From an uncultured Methanobrevibacter sp. (GTDB lineage Archaea; Methanobacteriota; Methanobacteria; Methanobacteriales; Methanobacteriaceae), in contig ONJC01000001.1 in the NCBI GenBank assembly GCA_900318035.1, positions 29,413 to 93,412 on the forward strand: a DNA stretch of 64,000 nucleotides, given 5' to 3'. How positions within the stretch are numbered: the first letter of the stretch is position 1; every line of letters starts with the position of its first letter. Below are positions 17,267-25,585 of the stretch, in pieces. The notes below the pieces were generated by a model. The model had not been told where the DNA came from. It did no database searches and saw nothing but the letters and a program-made list of their open reading frames with translations. The position numbers and the translations under genes were made by a program.

Positions 17267-17728
17267 ATGGATTATGAAGTTAAAGTAATTCCGGAACAGA
17301 AATTAGGAGTTATTAACTGTAAAACCCCTATTGAGGATTTGGAAATATTTCTCTCTATCCTGATGGGTTGGGTTGATGCTGAAGAGATTGAAACTGAAGG
17401 CGAACCGTTCATTGTTTATTTCTCACCAAGGCATGAGGTTAATGAGGGCGATGTAGTCTATGATGTAAGCATTGCCATTAAAGGGGATGCTGAAGAAACC
17501 GACAGGATTCGTGTTGTTGACATGATAGAAAACAAGGTTCTGGCAGGAAAGCATTTCGGTTCAACCGACAATATTTTAGACACTTATTCAGAGCTGGTTG
17601 ATGTCGCCCAAAAGAATAATTATCATATCATAGGATCTCCTAAGGAAGTTTTAATTAAAGGCATTCACAACTGTGATGATGAAAATGAATTTGTAACTGA
17701 AATTCAATTGCCTATCATTGAAATGTAG
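17267..17728 (+). CDS. GyrI-like small-molecule-binding domain protein
   Basis: A stand-alone effector-binding domain of the GyrI/SOUL-like superfamily (153 residues). The two repeated beta-alpha-beta units are visible: EVKVIPEQKLGVINCK at the start and VVDMIENKVLAGKHFG in the middle, followed by LDTYSELVDVAQKNNYHIIGSPKEV, the typical 'W/Y...GY...G.P.E.Y' region. Such domains bind small hydrophobic cations or proteins. It has a GGTG site before ATG 17267 and sits between moeA and a small coiled protein, all on the plus strand. Ligand unknown. Confidence 0.8.
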   Translation: MDYEVKVIPEQKLGVINCKTPIEDLEIFLSILMGWVDAEEIETEGEPFIVYFSPRHEVNEGDVVYDVSIAIKGDAEETDRIRVVDMIENKVLAGKHFGSTDNILDTYSELVDVAQKNNYHIIGSPKEVLIKGIHNCDDENEFVTEIQLPIIEM

Positions 17729-17736
17729 GTGTTAAC

Positions 17737-17985
17737 ATGTCTAAAAAGGAAATTGATTTTGATGAAGAACTTGAAAAGATTGCCCGCAAATCTAATGTGA
17801 ACATTAGAAAATCAGAATACGCTTTTGAAAATCAATTGAAAAAACTGGATAGGGATATTGATAATCTCACAAATAAGAAAATAAAAGAGTTTGATAAAAA
17901 TAAGGAATTGACTCTTGAGTATCTGTCCACAGATTACAGACAGGATTCCATTGCCAGATATAGGGAAAAATTAAAAAATATTTAA
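17737..17985 (+). CDS. Small charged helical protein
   Basis: Unrecognised 82-residue protein, highly charged and predicted by eye to be mostly helical (LEKIARKSNVNIRKSEYAF, then LKKLDRDIDNLTNKKIKEF). No membrane segment. It starts at ATG 17737 with TAGGTG 5 bases upstream, 8 bp after the GyrI-like gene, so it is co-transcribed with it. Convergent with pmbA. Confidence 0.6.
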   Translation: MSKKEIDFDEELEKIARKSNVNIRKSEYAFENQLKKLDRDIDNLTNKKIKEFDKNKELTLEYLSTDYRQDSIARYREKLKNI

Positions 17986-18008
17986 TTTTTCTTATCTTTT
18001 TTTTAAAA

Positions 18009-19316
18009 TCATTGGCCTACAACTCTTAAATCATGCACTAACAATTTAGGAATGATGAATGAGCCATATTGTTTAATTTCTGAGTTTAAACCTTCTACCT
18101 TTTTCATGATTTCAAAGATATTTCCGGAAATCATGGCTTTTTCAACAGGGTCGGTTAACTCACCATTTTCTATTTTAAATGCGTTGCTTGCTTCAACTGA
18201 GAAATCTCCTGAAATAGGATTTGCAGTATGGGCGCCTAAAACGCTGGTTGTCAGAACGCCTTTGTCAACCTCAGATAAGTCTTTCATTTCACTGAATTTA
18301 AACTCCAGATTGCTTGGACTGATCATAGGGGTTGTGATATATGACCCTCTAAATCCGTTGGATGTTGTTTCAACGTTTTGCTTATTTGCAGTGTAGATGT
18401 CGTAAATGAATGAGTTTAAAACACCTTCCTTAATCAAATCGGTTTTTTGAGAAACGCTTCCTTCTCCGTCACATTTTGTAGAATACATTCCCTTTTCCAA
18501 AAGAGGATTGTCAATGATTGAAAGGGTTGGGTTGGCTATTTCCATGCCTATTTTATCCTTTAAAATGGATCTTCCACGTCTTACATTTTCACCGTCAAAC
18601 GCTCCGATGAATGTTTGCAGGAGTCCTGTTGCAGCATAATAATCTAAAACTACATCATAATCATTTGTTTCAATCGGTTTGGTTTCCAATGAGTTTTTAG
18701 CCAAATCACAAACTTCATTCGCTAACTTTTCACCGTCAATGTCAAAGAATCTTGATGACTGTGAATTGTATGCTGTTGCAATTTTGCCGTCTTTTTGAAT
18801 GGTGACTGACAATCCTATTCCGAATCCTGTTCCTTCATTTTCAATTGAAACGTCATTGGAATTGATGATTAATGATCTGCCTTCACTTGCACTGAAGCCG
18901 GAACCGGTCACGTCACATCCGCTATCTGTTGCAGTTGAAATTACTGTTTTTAAAACTTCAACAGATTCATCAAGGTTCAGGTCGTTGAATTTTTTGTCAT
19001 AGACTTTTTTGACATCTCTGACTTTTTCAGTTTCTGAAAAAGCATAATTTTCATCGGTTTTATTCAGTTTTGTATTTTCAACCGCCTGATTTGCAGTTTC
19101 GACTATCTTTTTCAGGTTTGATGTAAATGCAAACCCGATCTTATTGTCTTTAATGACTCTAATTCCAAGACCCAAATCTATTTCTTCCTTTGCGAAATTC
19201 AATTCGTCCTGTTTTGAGTCCAGTTCTATGAGTTTTGTTTCATCAATGTATATTTCGTAAGCATCACAATTATTTTCAATAGCCTTTTGGCCTTTTTCGG
19301 CTAGTTCGTATATCAT
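18009..19316 (-). CDS. pmbA: TldD/PmbA-family metalloprotease-like protein (TldE/PmbA type)
   Basis: A 435-residue member of the TldD/TldE family, which in bacteria forms a heterodimeric protease that processes modified peptides such as microcin B17 and CcdA. The N-terminal domain (DAYEIYIDETKLIELDSKQDELNFAKEEIDLGLGIRVI) and C-terminal blocks typical of PmbA/TldE are present; it lacks an obvious HExxH, consistent with the TldE partner rather than the zinc-bearing TldD. The partner is not in the window. Start ATG 19316 with GTGAT upstream, 7 bp after the phosphatase stop, so the frame's longer N-terminus that overlaps that gene was rejected. Confidence 0.87.
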   Translation of the reverse strand: MIYELAEKGQKAIENNCDAYEIYIDETKLIELDSKQDELNFAKEEIDLGLGIRVIKDNKIGFAFTSNLKKIVETANQAVENTKLNKTDENYAFSETEKVRDVKKVYDKKFNDLNLDESVEVLKTVISTATDSGCDVTGSGFSASEGRSLIINSNDVSIENEGTGFGIGLSVTIQKDGKIATAYNSQSSRFFDIDGEKLANEVCDLAKNSLETKPIETNDYDVVLDYYAATGLLQTFIGAFDGENVRRGRSILKDKIGMEIANPTLSIIDNPLLEKGMYSTKCDGEGSVSQKTDLIKEGVLNSFIYDIYTANKQNVETTSNGFRGSYITTPMISPSNLEFKFSEMKDLSEVDKGVLTTSVLGAHTANPISGDFSVEASNAFKIENGELTDPVEKAMISGNIFEIMKKVEGLNSEIKQYGSFIIPKLLVHDLRVVGQ

Positions 19317-19323
19317 ATTATCA

Positions 19324-20028
19324 CTATAGTGCAAATTTTTCAATGGCTTCTGCCACTCCATCACCATACATTTTTTCACAGGTGTATGTGCTTATCTGCT
19401 TTAATTTGTCTTCCGCATTTCCGACGGCTATTTTGTAACCGGCCTCTTTGAGGAAGTCCTCATCATTTTCGCTGTCTCCGATTGCCATTACATTTTCCAT
19501 ATTTATTCCGTTTCTCTCACATAAATATCTGAGTGAAGTTCCCTTATTCACTCTTTTATCAGTTACATGAAGTGCAAAACCGCTGTCATAAATTTCAAGT
19601 TCGTCAAGGTATTTAAAGTCTTTAAGGGCTTCTTCCAAATCTTTTCTTGCAAGAGTTTTATAGAATACTGTTTCAGTCAGCCTGTACATATTGTCATGGG
19701 AAGCATGAACGTCAAATTTCTTGCCTAATTTTTCCTTGAGGTGGGCTTCAGCAGATGTTACAAAGTCCCGTTCAACCAATGTTTCAACGGCATTGTTGTT
19801 TTCTCCTTCCTTAAAGACAACACCTCCATTTTCACAAACGATTCCTCCGCTGCATCCGATAAGAACTTCTGCAGCATATGCGTAGTTTACAACATTTCCT
19901 GTAACGATTATTGTAGGTATTCCCGCATCTTCCGCTTTTCTCAAAGCTTCAATTGCAGATATGCAAATTTTTCTTGTATCGTCCGTAATTGTTCCGTCTA
20001 TATCCACTGCTATTGCTTCTATTGTCAT
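19324..20028 (-). CDS. Archaeal phosphoglycolate phosphatase (HAD family)
   Basis: A Mg-dependent HAD hydrolase of the archaeal SPP/Cof-like group (234 residues). Motif I is DIDGTIT near the N-terminus, motif II IIVTGN, and motif IV GDSENDEDFL; the C2-type cap lies between. The family includes phosphoglycolate phosphatase of Thermoplasma, the source of this assignment. The start was placed at ATG 20028 (GAGGATAAC just upstream). It lies 1 bp from the hypD stop and 7 bp before pmbA, giving a hypD-phosphatase-pmbA operon on the minus strand. Confidence 0.85.
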   Translation of the reverse strand: MTIEAIAVDIDGTITDDTRKICISAIEALRKAEDAGIPTIIVTGNVVNYAYAAEVLIGCSGGIVCENGGVVFKEGENNNAVETLVERDFVTSAEAHLKEKLGKKFDVHASHDNMYRLTETVFYKTLARKDLEEALKDFKYLDELEIYDSGFALHVTDKRVNKGTSLRYLCERNGINMENVMAIGDSENDEDFLKEAGYKIAVGNAEDKLKQISTYTCEKMYGDGVAEAIEKFAL

Positions 20029-20029
20029 G

Positions 20030-21082
20030 TTATCCTCTTGAATATCTGTGTGCAATGTTGCATGTTCCTTCTTTACTTACCATACATGCTCCTATTGGGT
20101 GCAGCGGATTGCATGCTTTTCTGAATAGCTTGCAGTCTTCAGGTCTTGCAAGGCCTCTTAAAATCGGTCCGCAGATACATCCTTTAGGTGCTTCATTAAC
20201 GTCCTTGACTTCAATGTCATATTTTTCACGAGCGTTAAAGTCTGCAAATTCGTCCTTTATTTCTAAAATTGAATTTGGTATTTTAGGAAATCCTCTCCAT
20301 TCCCTTGAAGTCACATCAAACACCTGTTCTATCATATCTTGTGCAATGACGTTTCCCTCTTCCTTAACAGCTCTTTTGTATTCATTTTCAATTTTCGGTG
20401 TTTCATTGTGAATCTGTCTTAAAATCATATAAACTGACATCAGTATGTCCAGCGGGTTAAATCCAGCTACTGCCTGAGGTATTCCAAAGTCTGTTGAGAA
20501 ATATTCGAAAGGTTTGGTTCCGATAATTGTACAGACATGTCCGGGCTGAATCAATGCATTCAGACTGGTTTCTCCGGAGTTAATTAAAAAATCGATTGCC
20601 GGAGGTATTAATCTGTGACATGAAAGGACTGAAAAGTTCTCAGGAGGGGTCGAAAGAAGTTCTGCAGCAGTTGTAGGGGCTGTGGTTTCAAAACCTGCTG
20701 ATATGAATGCGACATCATTGTCCTCTTTTTCAGCTATTTCAATTGCTCTGTTGATGCCGTAAACTACTCTGACATCTCCTCCCTCTGCTTTGGCATCTGC
20801 AAGGGATCTTTCAGAACCCGGAACTCTCAGCATGTCACCGAAGGTTGTGATTGTAACTCCTCTGTCAATCAGTTCCAATGCTTCATCGATTTCACGTGAT
20901 GGCACAACACAAACCGGGCACCCCGGTCCTGCAATGATTTCTACTTCGTCAGGAAGCAGACTTCGTATTCCATTTTCCATTATTGTATGTTCGTGAGAAC
21001 CGCATACGTGCATTATCTTAACGGGTGTGGATAATTCATTTATTTTCTCTAATAACTTTTCTGACATATTTCTCATATTCAT
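20030..21082 (-). CDS. hypD: Hydrogenase maturation factor HypD
   Basis: The Fe-S scaffold protein on which Fe(CN)2CO is assembled for [NiFe]-hydrogenases. It has 350 residues. Conserved blocks: MHVCGSHEH (first catalytic Cys), the GPGCPVCV motif, FISAGFETTAPTTA, and the C-terminal Fe-S ligands in KGCICGPILRGL and NPLHPIGACMVSKEGTC. It starts at ATG 21082 with GGTG 5 bases upstream. First gene of a three-gene minus-strand unit with a phosphatase and PmbA. Methanogens of this group have several hydrogenases needing it. Confidence 0.97.
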   Translation of the reverse strand: MNMRNMSEKLLEKINELSTPVKIMHVCGSHEHTIMENGIRSLLPDEVEIIAGPGCPVCVVPSREIDEALELIDRGVTITTFGDMLRVPGSERSLADAKAEGGDVRVVYGINRAIEIAEKEDNDVAFISAGFETTAPTTAAELLSTPPENFSVLSCHRLIPPAIDFLINSGETSLNALIQPGHVCTIIGTKPFEYFSTDFGIPQAVAGFNPLDILMSVYMILRQIHNETPKIENEYKRAVKEEGNVIAQDMIEQVFDVTSREWRGFPKIPNSILEIKDEFADFNAREKYDIEVKDVNEAPKGCICGPILRGLARPEDCKLFRKACNPLHPIGACMVSKEGTCNIAHRYSRG

Positions 21083-21166
21083 ATAAACACCGAAGATTTA
21101 ATATTGTATTATAGATATATTTAGTATAAGATTAATTATATTTTATTGTATTTTTAAGGGATAAAT

Positions 21167-22858
21167 ATGTTTAATAATAATATGATTCTGGTTGTTATTC
21201 CTGCAAGAGGGGGTTCAAAAGGGATTCCCCGCAAAAATTTAAGGCTTTTGGATAACAAACCTTTGATTTCTTATTCAATTGGGGTTGCCAAGGCATCCCA
21301 GTATGTTGATGATGTTGTTGTAACTACTGATGATTCTAAAATTGCATTGATAGCTGAAAAATTTGGAGCAAGTGTCATCAGACGTTCTGAAGGATTGTCC
21401 GGTGATGATATTCTATTGGACCCTGTGATCCATGATGCAATGATTCAGAAGGAAAAATTGGCTTTGGATGAATACGATATTGTAATTACTCTGCAGCCCA
21501 CATCTCCATTAATTAAAACCGCAACTTTGGATCAGGCTATTGAAAAATTTGAAGATTTTGGTATTGACAGTGTCATTTCCGTTGTTGATGACAGGCACTT
21601 AAGCTGGGGATATGATGAGAACAATCAAAGATATTTCCCGAATTATATAGAAAGGCTTAATCGCGATGACCTGCCGAAATCATATAGGGAAACCGGTGCT
21701 ATTTTAGCAACAAGACGATCTTTTGTTAAGGAAAATTCACGTTTGGGTTCCAATATAGATATTATTGAAATATCCCGTGAAGAAAGCGTAAATATTCAAA
21801 CTTACGAAGATTGGTGGCGCGCTGAAAATTATTTAAAAAAGAAAAGAATAGCCATTGTAGTAAATGCATATGACGAGATTGGAACTGCGCATATTGACAG
21901 ATGTCTGGCAATTGCCTCCAAGCTGGTATTCCATGAAGTGCTGTTTTTAATCGATGAACATTACCCGCTGGGTGTTGATATTGTAAAGGGATGCAATTAT
22001 TCTTATAGGATTTATGAGGATTTGGGAGATTTATTCAGAATTTTAAAAGAATATAATACTCATATTGTTATAAATGATATTCTTGACACTTCCGAAGAAT
22101 ATATTTCCAGTTTAAAACAGGAAGGTTATTTTGTTGTCAATTTTGAAGATTTGGGCGTGGGCAGCAATTTGGCCGATGTTGTCTTCGATGATTTGTATGA
22201 GCATGATTTGGCCGAAAGAAATGTCTTCACAGGCCATAAATATTTTATTTTGGAAGATGAATTTTATTATCAGCCTGCAAAAATCATCACGAATGAAGTA
22301 AAAAGGGTTTTAATTACTTTCGGAGAAAATGATCCATATAATTTCACAGAAAAAGTAATTGAAGCAATTTTAGCTACAAATTATGATGGCAGAATTGATG
22401 TTGTTGTAGGCTTGGGTTATGACCACCTGGAGGAGCTTATTTCCAGATATGAACCAAATCCATTAATTCAAATCTATCAGAATGTTTCAAACATAAGTGA
22501 ATTCATGTTTAAAGCAGACATTATTTTCACCTCTTCAAGCAAGTCAATTTATGAAATCTGTTCAATAGGCATTCCAACGGTATGTCTGTGTAAGGATAGC
22601 AGGGAGGAATCCCACGTATTTGTAAACCGCAACAACGGATTCATCAATATGGGTCTTGGAGAGTTTATAGAAAAGCAGGAACTGATTGACATTTTCATAA
22701 ACCTTGTCAACGACATTGAATTAAGAAGGGATATGCATGAAAAAATGAAAGCCATCGATTTGAGATTCGGTTTTGAGAATATGGTGGCTGTTGTTGAAGA
22801 GGAATACAGGAAGTTCGAATTTAAAAAAAATATTGATAATCATGTTGGTCTTCAATAA
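21167..22858 (+). CDS. Fused CMP-nonulosonate cytidylyltransferase (NeuA-like) and PseG-like UDP-sugar hydrolase
   Basis: A two-domain protein of 563 residues. Residues ~1-225 are a NeuA/PseF-type cytidylyltransferase: IPARGGSKGIPRKN (CTP-binding), ITLQPTSPL, and SYRETGAI. Residues ~230-550 are a glycosyltransferase-B/PseG-like domain that hydrolyses UDP from a UDP-sugar: IVVNAYDEIGTAHIDRCLAIA, VLITFGENDP, and IFTSSSKSIYEICSIGIPTV. Together with NeuB downstream (17-bp overlap) it covers three steps of legionaminic or pseudaminic-type acid synthesis. The exact sugar cannot be told. ATG 21182 is an alternative start. Confidence 0.9.
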   Translation: MFNNNMILVVIPARGGSKGIPRKNLRLLDNKPLISYSIGVAKASQYVDDVVVTTDDSKIALIAEKFGASVIRRSEGLSGDDILLDPVIHDAMIQKEKLALDEYDIVITLQPTSPLIKTATLDQAIEKFEDFGIDSVISVVDDRHLSWGYDENNQRYFPNYIERLNRDDLPKSYRETGAILATRRSFVKENSRLGSNIDIIEISREESVNIQTYEDWWRAENYLKKKRIAIVVNAYDEIGTAHIDRCLAIASKLVFHEVLFLIDEHYPLGVDIVKGCNYSYRIYEDLGDLFRILKEYNTHIVINDILDTSEEYISSLKQEGYFVVNFEDLGVGSNLADVVFDDLYEHDLAERNVFTGHKYFILEDEFYYQPAKIITNEVKRVLITFGENDPYNFTEKVIEAILATNYDGRIDVVVGLGYDHLEELISRYEPNPLIQIYQNVSNISEFMFKADIIFTSSSKSIYEICSIGIPTVCLCKDSREESHVFVNRNNGFINMGLGEFIEKQELIDIFINLVNDIELRRDMHEKMKAIDLRFGFENMVAVVEEEYRKFEFKKNIDNHVGLQ

Positions 22859-23897
22859 AAAACCTTTTTTAATAGCAGACATTAGTATTAATGTATTTGA
22901 ATTTGCAGACAGGGAAAAAATTTCCTATATTGATTCTGCAAAATTTTTAATCGATGAAGCCAAATCCTGCGGAATTGATGCTGTAATGTTTCAGTCATAT
23001 ACTGCGGAAAATATTGTTTCAAGAGACGATTCGGCTTTTGAAAATTTGCCTGTCGATTCTCCTAATGCTTATTTTGATTCCATAAAAAAATATGATAAAT
23101 TTGGTGTTGGTGATTATAAGACGCTGGCAGAGTACTGTGATGATATAGGCATGGTTTTTTTATCAACTCCTCATGATATGGAAGCTGCTGATTATTTGGA
23201 TGAATTTATGAGTATCTTTCAGATTTCATCTTCTGATTTAACAAATATTCCGTTTATCAAACATGTGGCAAGTAAAAATAAACCTATATTGCTTTCAACT
23301 GGCGGAGCAACATTGCTTGAAATCAAAAATGCCATTAAAACTATAGAGGATGTTTCCACATGCGATATTGTGATAATGCATTCGATTCTGTCATTTCCAA
23401 CTGAATACGATGATGCAAATCTGCTGATGATTAAAGACTTGGTGCAGAATTTTCCCGATTATGAAATCGGATATTCCGACCATACAAGACCGGACAGGAA
23501 CATGATGGTTTTAACAACTGCCTTTAATTATGGGGCAACTGTTCTTGAAAAACATTTCACTTTTGACAAGGAATTGGACGGTTTGGATTCCAGTTATGCA
23601 ATGGATGCTGACGATGTCATTGCTTTTAAGAGAAATGTTCTGTTTTTATCTAAAATCAGCGGTCGCAAAAACAAACAGCCACTGATTTGTGAATCATTAA
23701 CAATAAGAGAAACCAGAAAATCAGTTGTGGCCAAAAATTATATTGCAAAAGGCGATGTCATCGATGAATCTGATATTACATTTAAACGACCCGGTACTGG
23801 AATTTCTCCATCCAGGGCTGAAGAAATAATTGGAAAAACAGCCGTAATGGATATCTCTAAAGATTCATTAATTACTTTTGAAATGCTAAAAAATTAA
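22842..23897 (+). CDS. Nonulosonate (sialic-type) synthase, NeuB family
   Basis: It condenses a hexosamine-derived sugar with phosphoenolpyruvate to make a nine-carbon acid. It has 351 residues: a TIM barrel with FQSYTAENIVS, LSTPHDMEAADYL, LLSTGGAT, IGYSDHT and LEKHFTFDKEL, then a C-terminal SAF (antifreeze-like) domain with SVVAKNYIAKGDVI and GISPSRAEEIIGK. The start is ATG 22842, inside the 3' end of the NeuA-PseG gene (17-bp overlap), indicating translational coupling; the longer frame before it only shadows that gene. Substrate (ManNAc, bacillosamine or altrosamine type) is undetermined. Confidence 0.92.
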   Translation: MLVFNKKPFLIADISINVFEFADREKISYIDSAKFLIDEAKSCGIDAVMFQSYTAENIVSRDDSAFENLPVDSPNAYFDSIKKYDKFGVGDYKTLAEYCDDIGMVFLSTPHDMEAADYLDEFMSIFQISSSDLTNIPFIKHVASKNKPILLSTGGATLLEIKNAIKTIEDVSTCDIVIMHSILSFPTEYDDANLLMIKDLVQNFPDYEIGYSDHTRPDRNMMVLTTAFNYGATVLEKHFTFDKELDGLDSSYAMDADDVIAFKRNVLFLSKISGRKNKQPLICESLTIRETRKSVVAKNYIAKGDVIDESDITFKRPGTGISPSRAEEIIGKTAVMDISKDSLITFEMLKN

Positions 23898-23906
23898 AAA
23901 AAGAAA

Positions 23907-25436
23907 TTAAATTTCTGAAGAGCAATCTGCAGAGTAGTTGTTAATTAAAACAGCACATTTGTCGATTGTTTCAGAATCTAATTTTATTGTACTTGTTTGG
24001 ATTTTATTCAATAATTCTTCAATAAATAGGTCTTCATCTGTCAAAGGCATATTTATTACAACAACTTCGTTGTTAATGAATCCAACTAAAGGTTCAACAA
24101 AGCAATTTTTAATGTTGTTGTCATTGAGGAAATTAATCAGATCTTCTCCTAAACTTAAAGCTTTTTGTTTGACTTTATTGTCCTGAGAAAATTTGGCCTG
24201 TTTGGTAGTGTATCTAAATCTGCTTACATTTCCATCTGATGCTGGAACTTCTTCAAGTTTATCTTCGTCCAGTTCGCTGGATCCAATCAGATTTAAATTT
24301 TCATTTTCAGACTCCAATCTAAGTTTAGGACTGTATTTCTGTGAGATGAGTGCATAAATTCCAGTTGGACCTACAACCAAGTGATTGATGCTTGACTTTG
24401 ATGTAGGAGTTTTCACATTGTAGAACACATAAAATTCTTCAGGTAAACTTAACAAGTGTTCTCTGATAATTCTTGTTCTTATTTCAGTCTCTTTTATGTC
24501 TCTGGATTTATACAATCCATAACCTATGATAATTACTCCTATAAATAAAGCAACAATTCCAACACCACTATTGATTAGCAATATTTCAATGATGCTTAGA
24601 ATGAAAATAACTGCTCCGACAAGAAGGATGGTGGTATTTGAATCCATATCTGTTATGTCGAAGTCATCTTTACCTACATATCCCACTCCAGGTTCAGGTT
24701 CGGGAACACTAAGCTTTTCAATGAAACTTCCAAATGATCTTTCAGTAGGCTTGTTTTGGACATTATTTGGATAATATTCGTTCATTCCTTTGAAAAATTC
24801 ATCTTTAAGATAATCTTTCAAAATATTATAATCATTGGTTTTTGGTATGGCGAATTCTCTTCCAAATTTTGTTAAAACGGCTTGAGGAATTGTTGTTCTA
24901 GCAGTTCTAGAATTTTTTTCTTCTTCTTCCTTAAGCTCTTGCTCTTTTTTTTCATCTTCTGCAATTTCGAGCATGTGTTCTTCGGAGAAGAAGTTTTCTA
25001 ATCTGTTAGTTATTGACTTGAAGGAGCGGGCATTATCATCTGTTAGTTCTTCTTCAGATGTTGGCTCTTGGGATGTTGGCTCTCTCTGGAAGCTTTTAAC
25101 CTCTTTACGTCTTTCTTCAAGATAATTGTCCAATTCTTTATTCAAATCATCGTCTAAATATCTTAAAGAACCTCCGCAACTATCACATTCATAATCAAGT
25201 ATACTGTCGCTGCTTTTGATTTTAAATTTCAATCCGCAGTCTTCACATTGAACAATGTGGGAGTTATTATACTTAAATGAACTAATAAATGAGGAACTGG
25301 AGCTATTTTCTTCATCAGAATATTCTTCCAAGTATTCCAAGTCACCTGCACATGAAGAACACTCGAATGTAGTGATGTCGTCATCATCATCGAGCTGGTA
25401 TTTTGCACCACAGTTCTTACAGCATACAACTTTCAT
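23907..25436 (-). CDS. Membrane protein with two zinc ribbons and a degenerate NERD-like domain
   Basis: A 509-residue protein. Two N-terminal zinc ribbons are visible: CKNCGAKY...CSSCAG and CEDCGLKF...CDSCGG. A long acidic, coiled linker follows, then two transmembrane segments near residues 275-315 (ILLVGAVIFILSIIEILLI, VGIVALFIGVIIIGYGLY). The C-terminal part contains INHLVVGPTGIYALISQKYS, matching the NERD (nuclease-related) block, but Asp and Glu-x-Lys of the PD-(D/E)XK core are replaced (IN, SQK), so nuclease activity is doubtful. Start ATG 25436 with GAGGATAAT upstream. Role unknown; possibly a nucleic-acid or signal sensor at the membrane. Confidence 0.75.
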   Translation of the reverse strand: MKVVCCKNCGAKYQLDDDDDITTFECSSCAGDLEYLEEYSDEENSSSSSFISSFKYNNSHIVQCEDCGLKFKIKSSDSILDYECDSCGGSLRYLDDDLNKELDNYLEERRKEVKSFQREPTSQEPTSEEELTDDNARSFKSITNRLENFFSEEHMLEIAEDEKKEQELKEEEEKNSRTARTTIPQAVLTKFGREFAIPKTNDYNILKDYLKDEFFKGMNEYYPNNVQNKPTERSFGSFIEKLSVPEPEPGVGYVGKDDFDITDMDSNTTILLVGAVIFILSIIEILLINSGVGIVALFIGVIIIGYGLYKSRDIKETEIRTRIIREHLLSLPEEFYVFYNVKTPTSKSSINHLVVGPTGIYALISQKYSPKLRLESENENLNLIGSSELDEDKLEEVPASDGNVSRFRYTTKQAKFSQDNKVKQKALSLGEDLINFLNDNNIKNCFVEPLVGFINNEVVVINMPLTDEDLFIEELLNKIQTSTIKLDSETIDKCAVLINNYSADCSSEI

Positions 25437-25585
25437 ATTATCCTCTTTAAATTTCACTTATGTTATTACTTTTTTATTTTTTTTATTATATATGTTTCTA
25501 ATTAATCACATTTTGGGCATGTGAATCAATTTATTTCACATGCGATTTTCAATCAGGATTGTCTTTTTTCATTATTTAGTTTTAT

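Noticed and set aside
19317..19379. Longer N-terminus for PmbA
   Set aside because: It would overlap the upstream phosphatase gene; ATG 19316 has a GTGAT site and a 7-bp gap.
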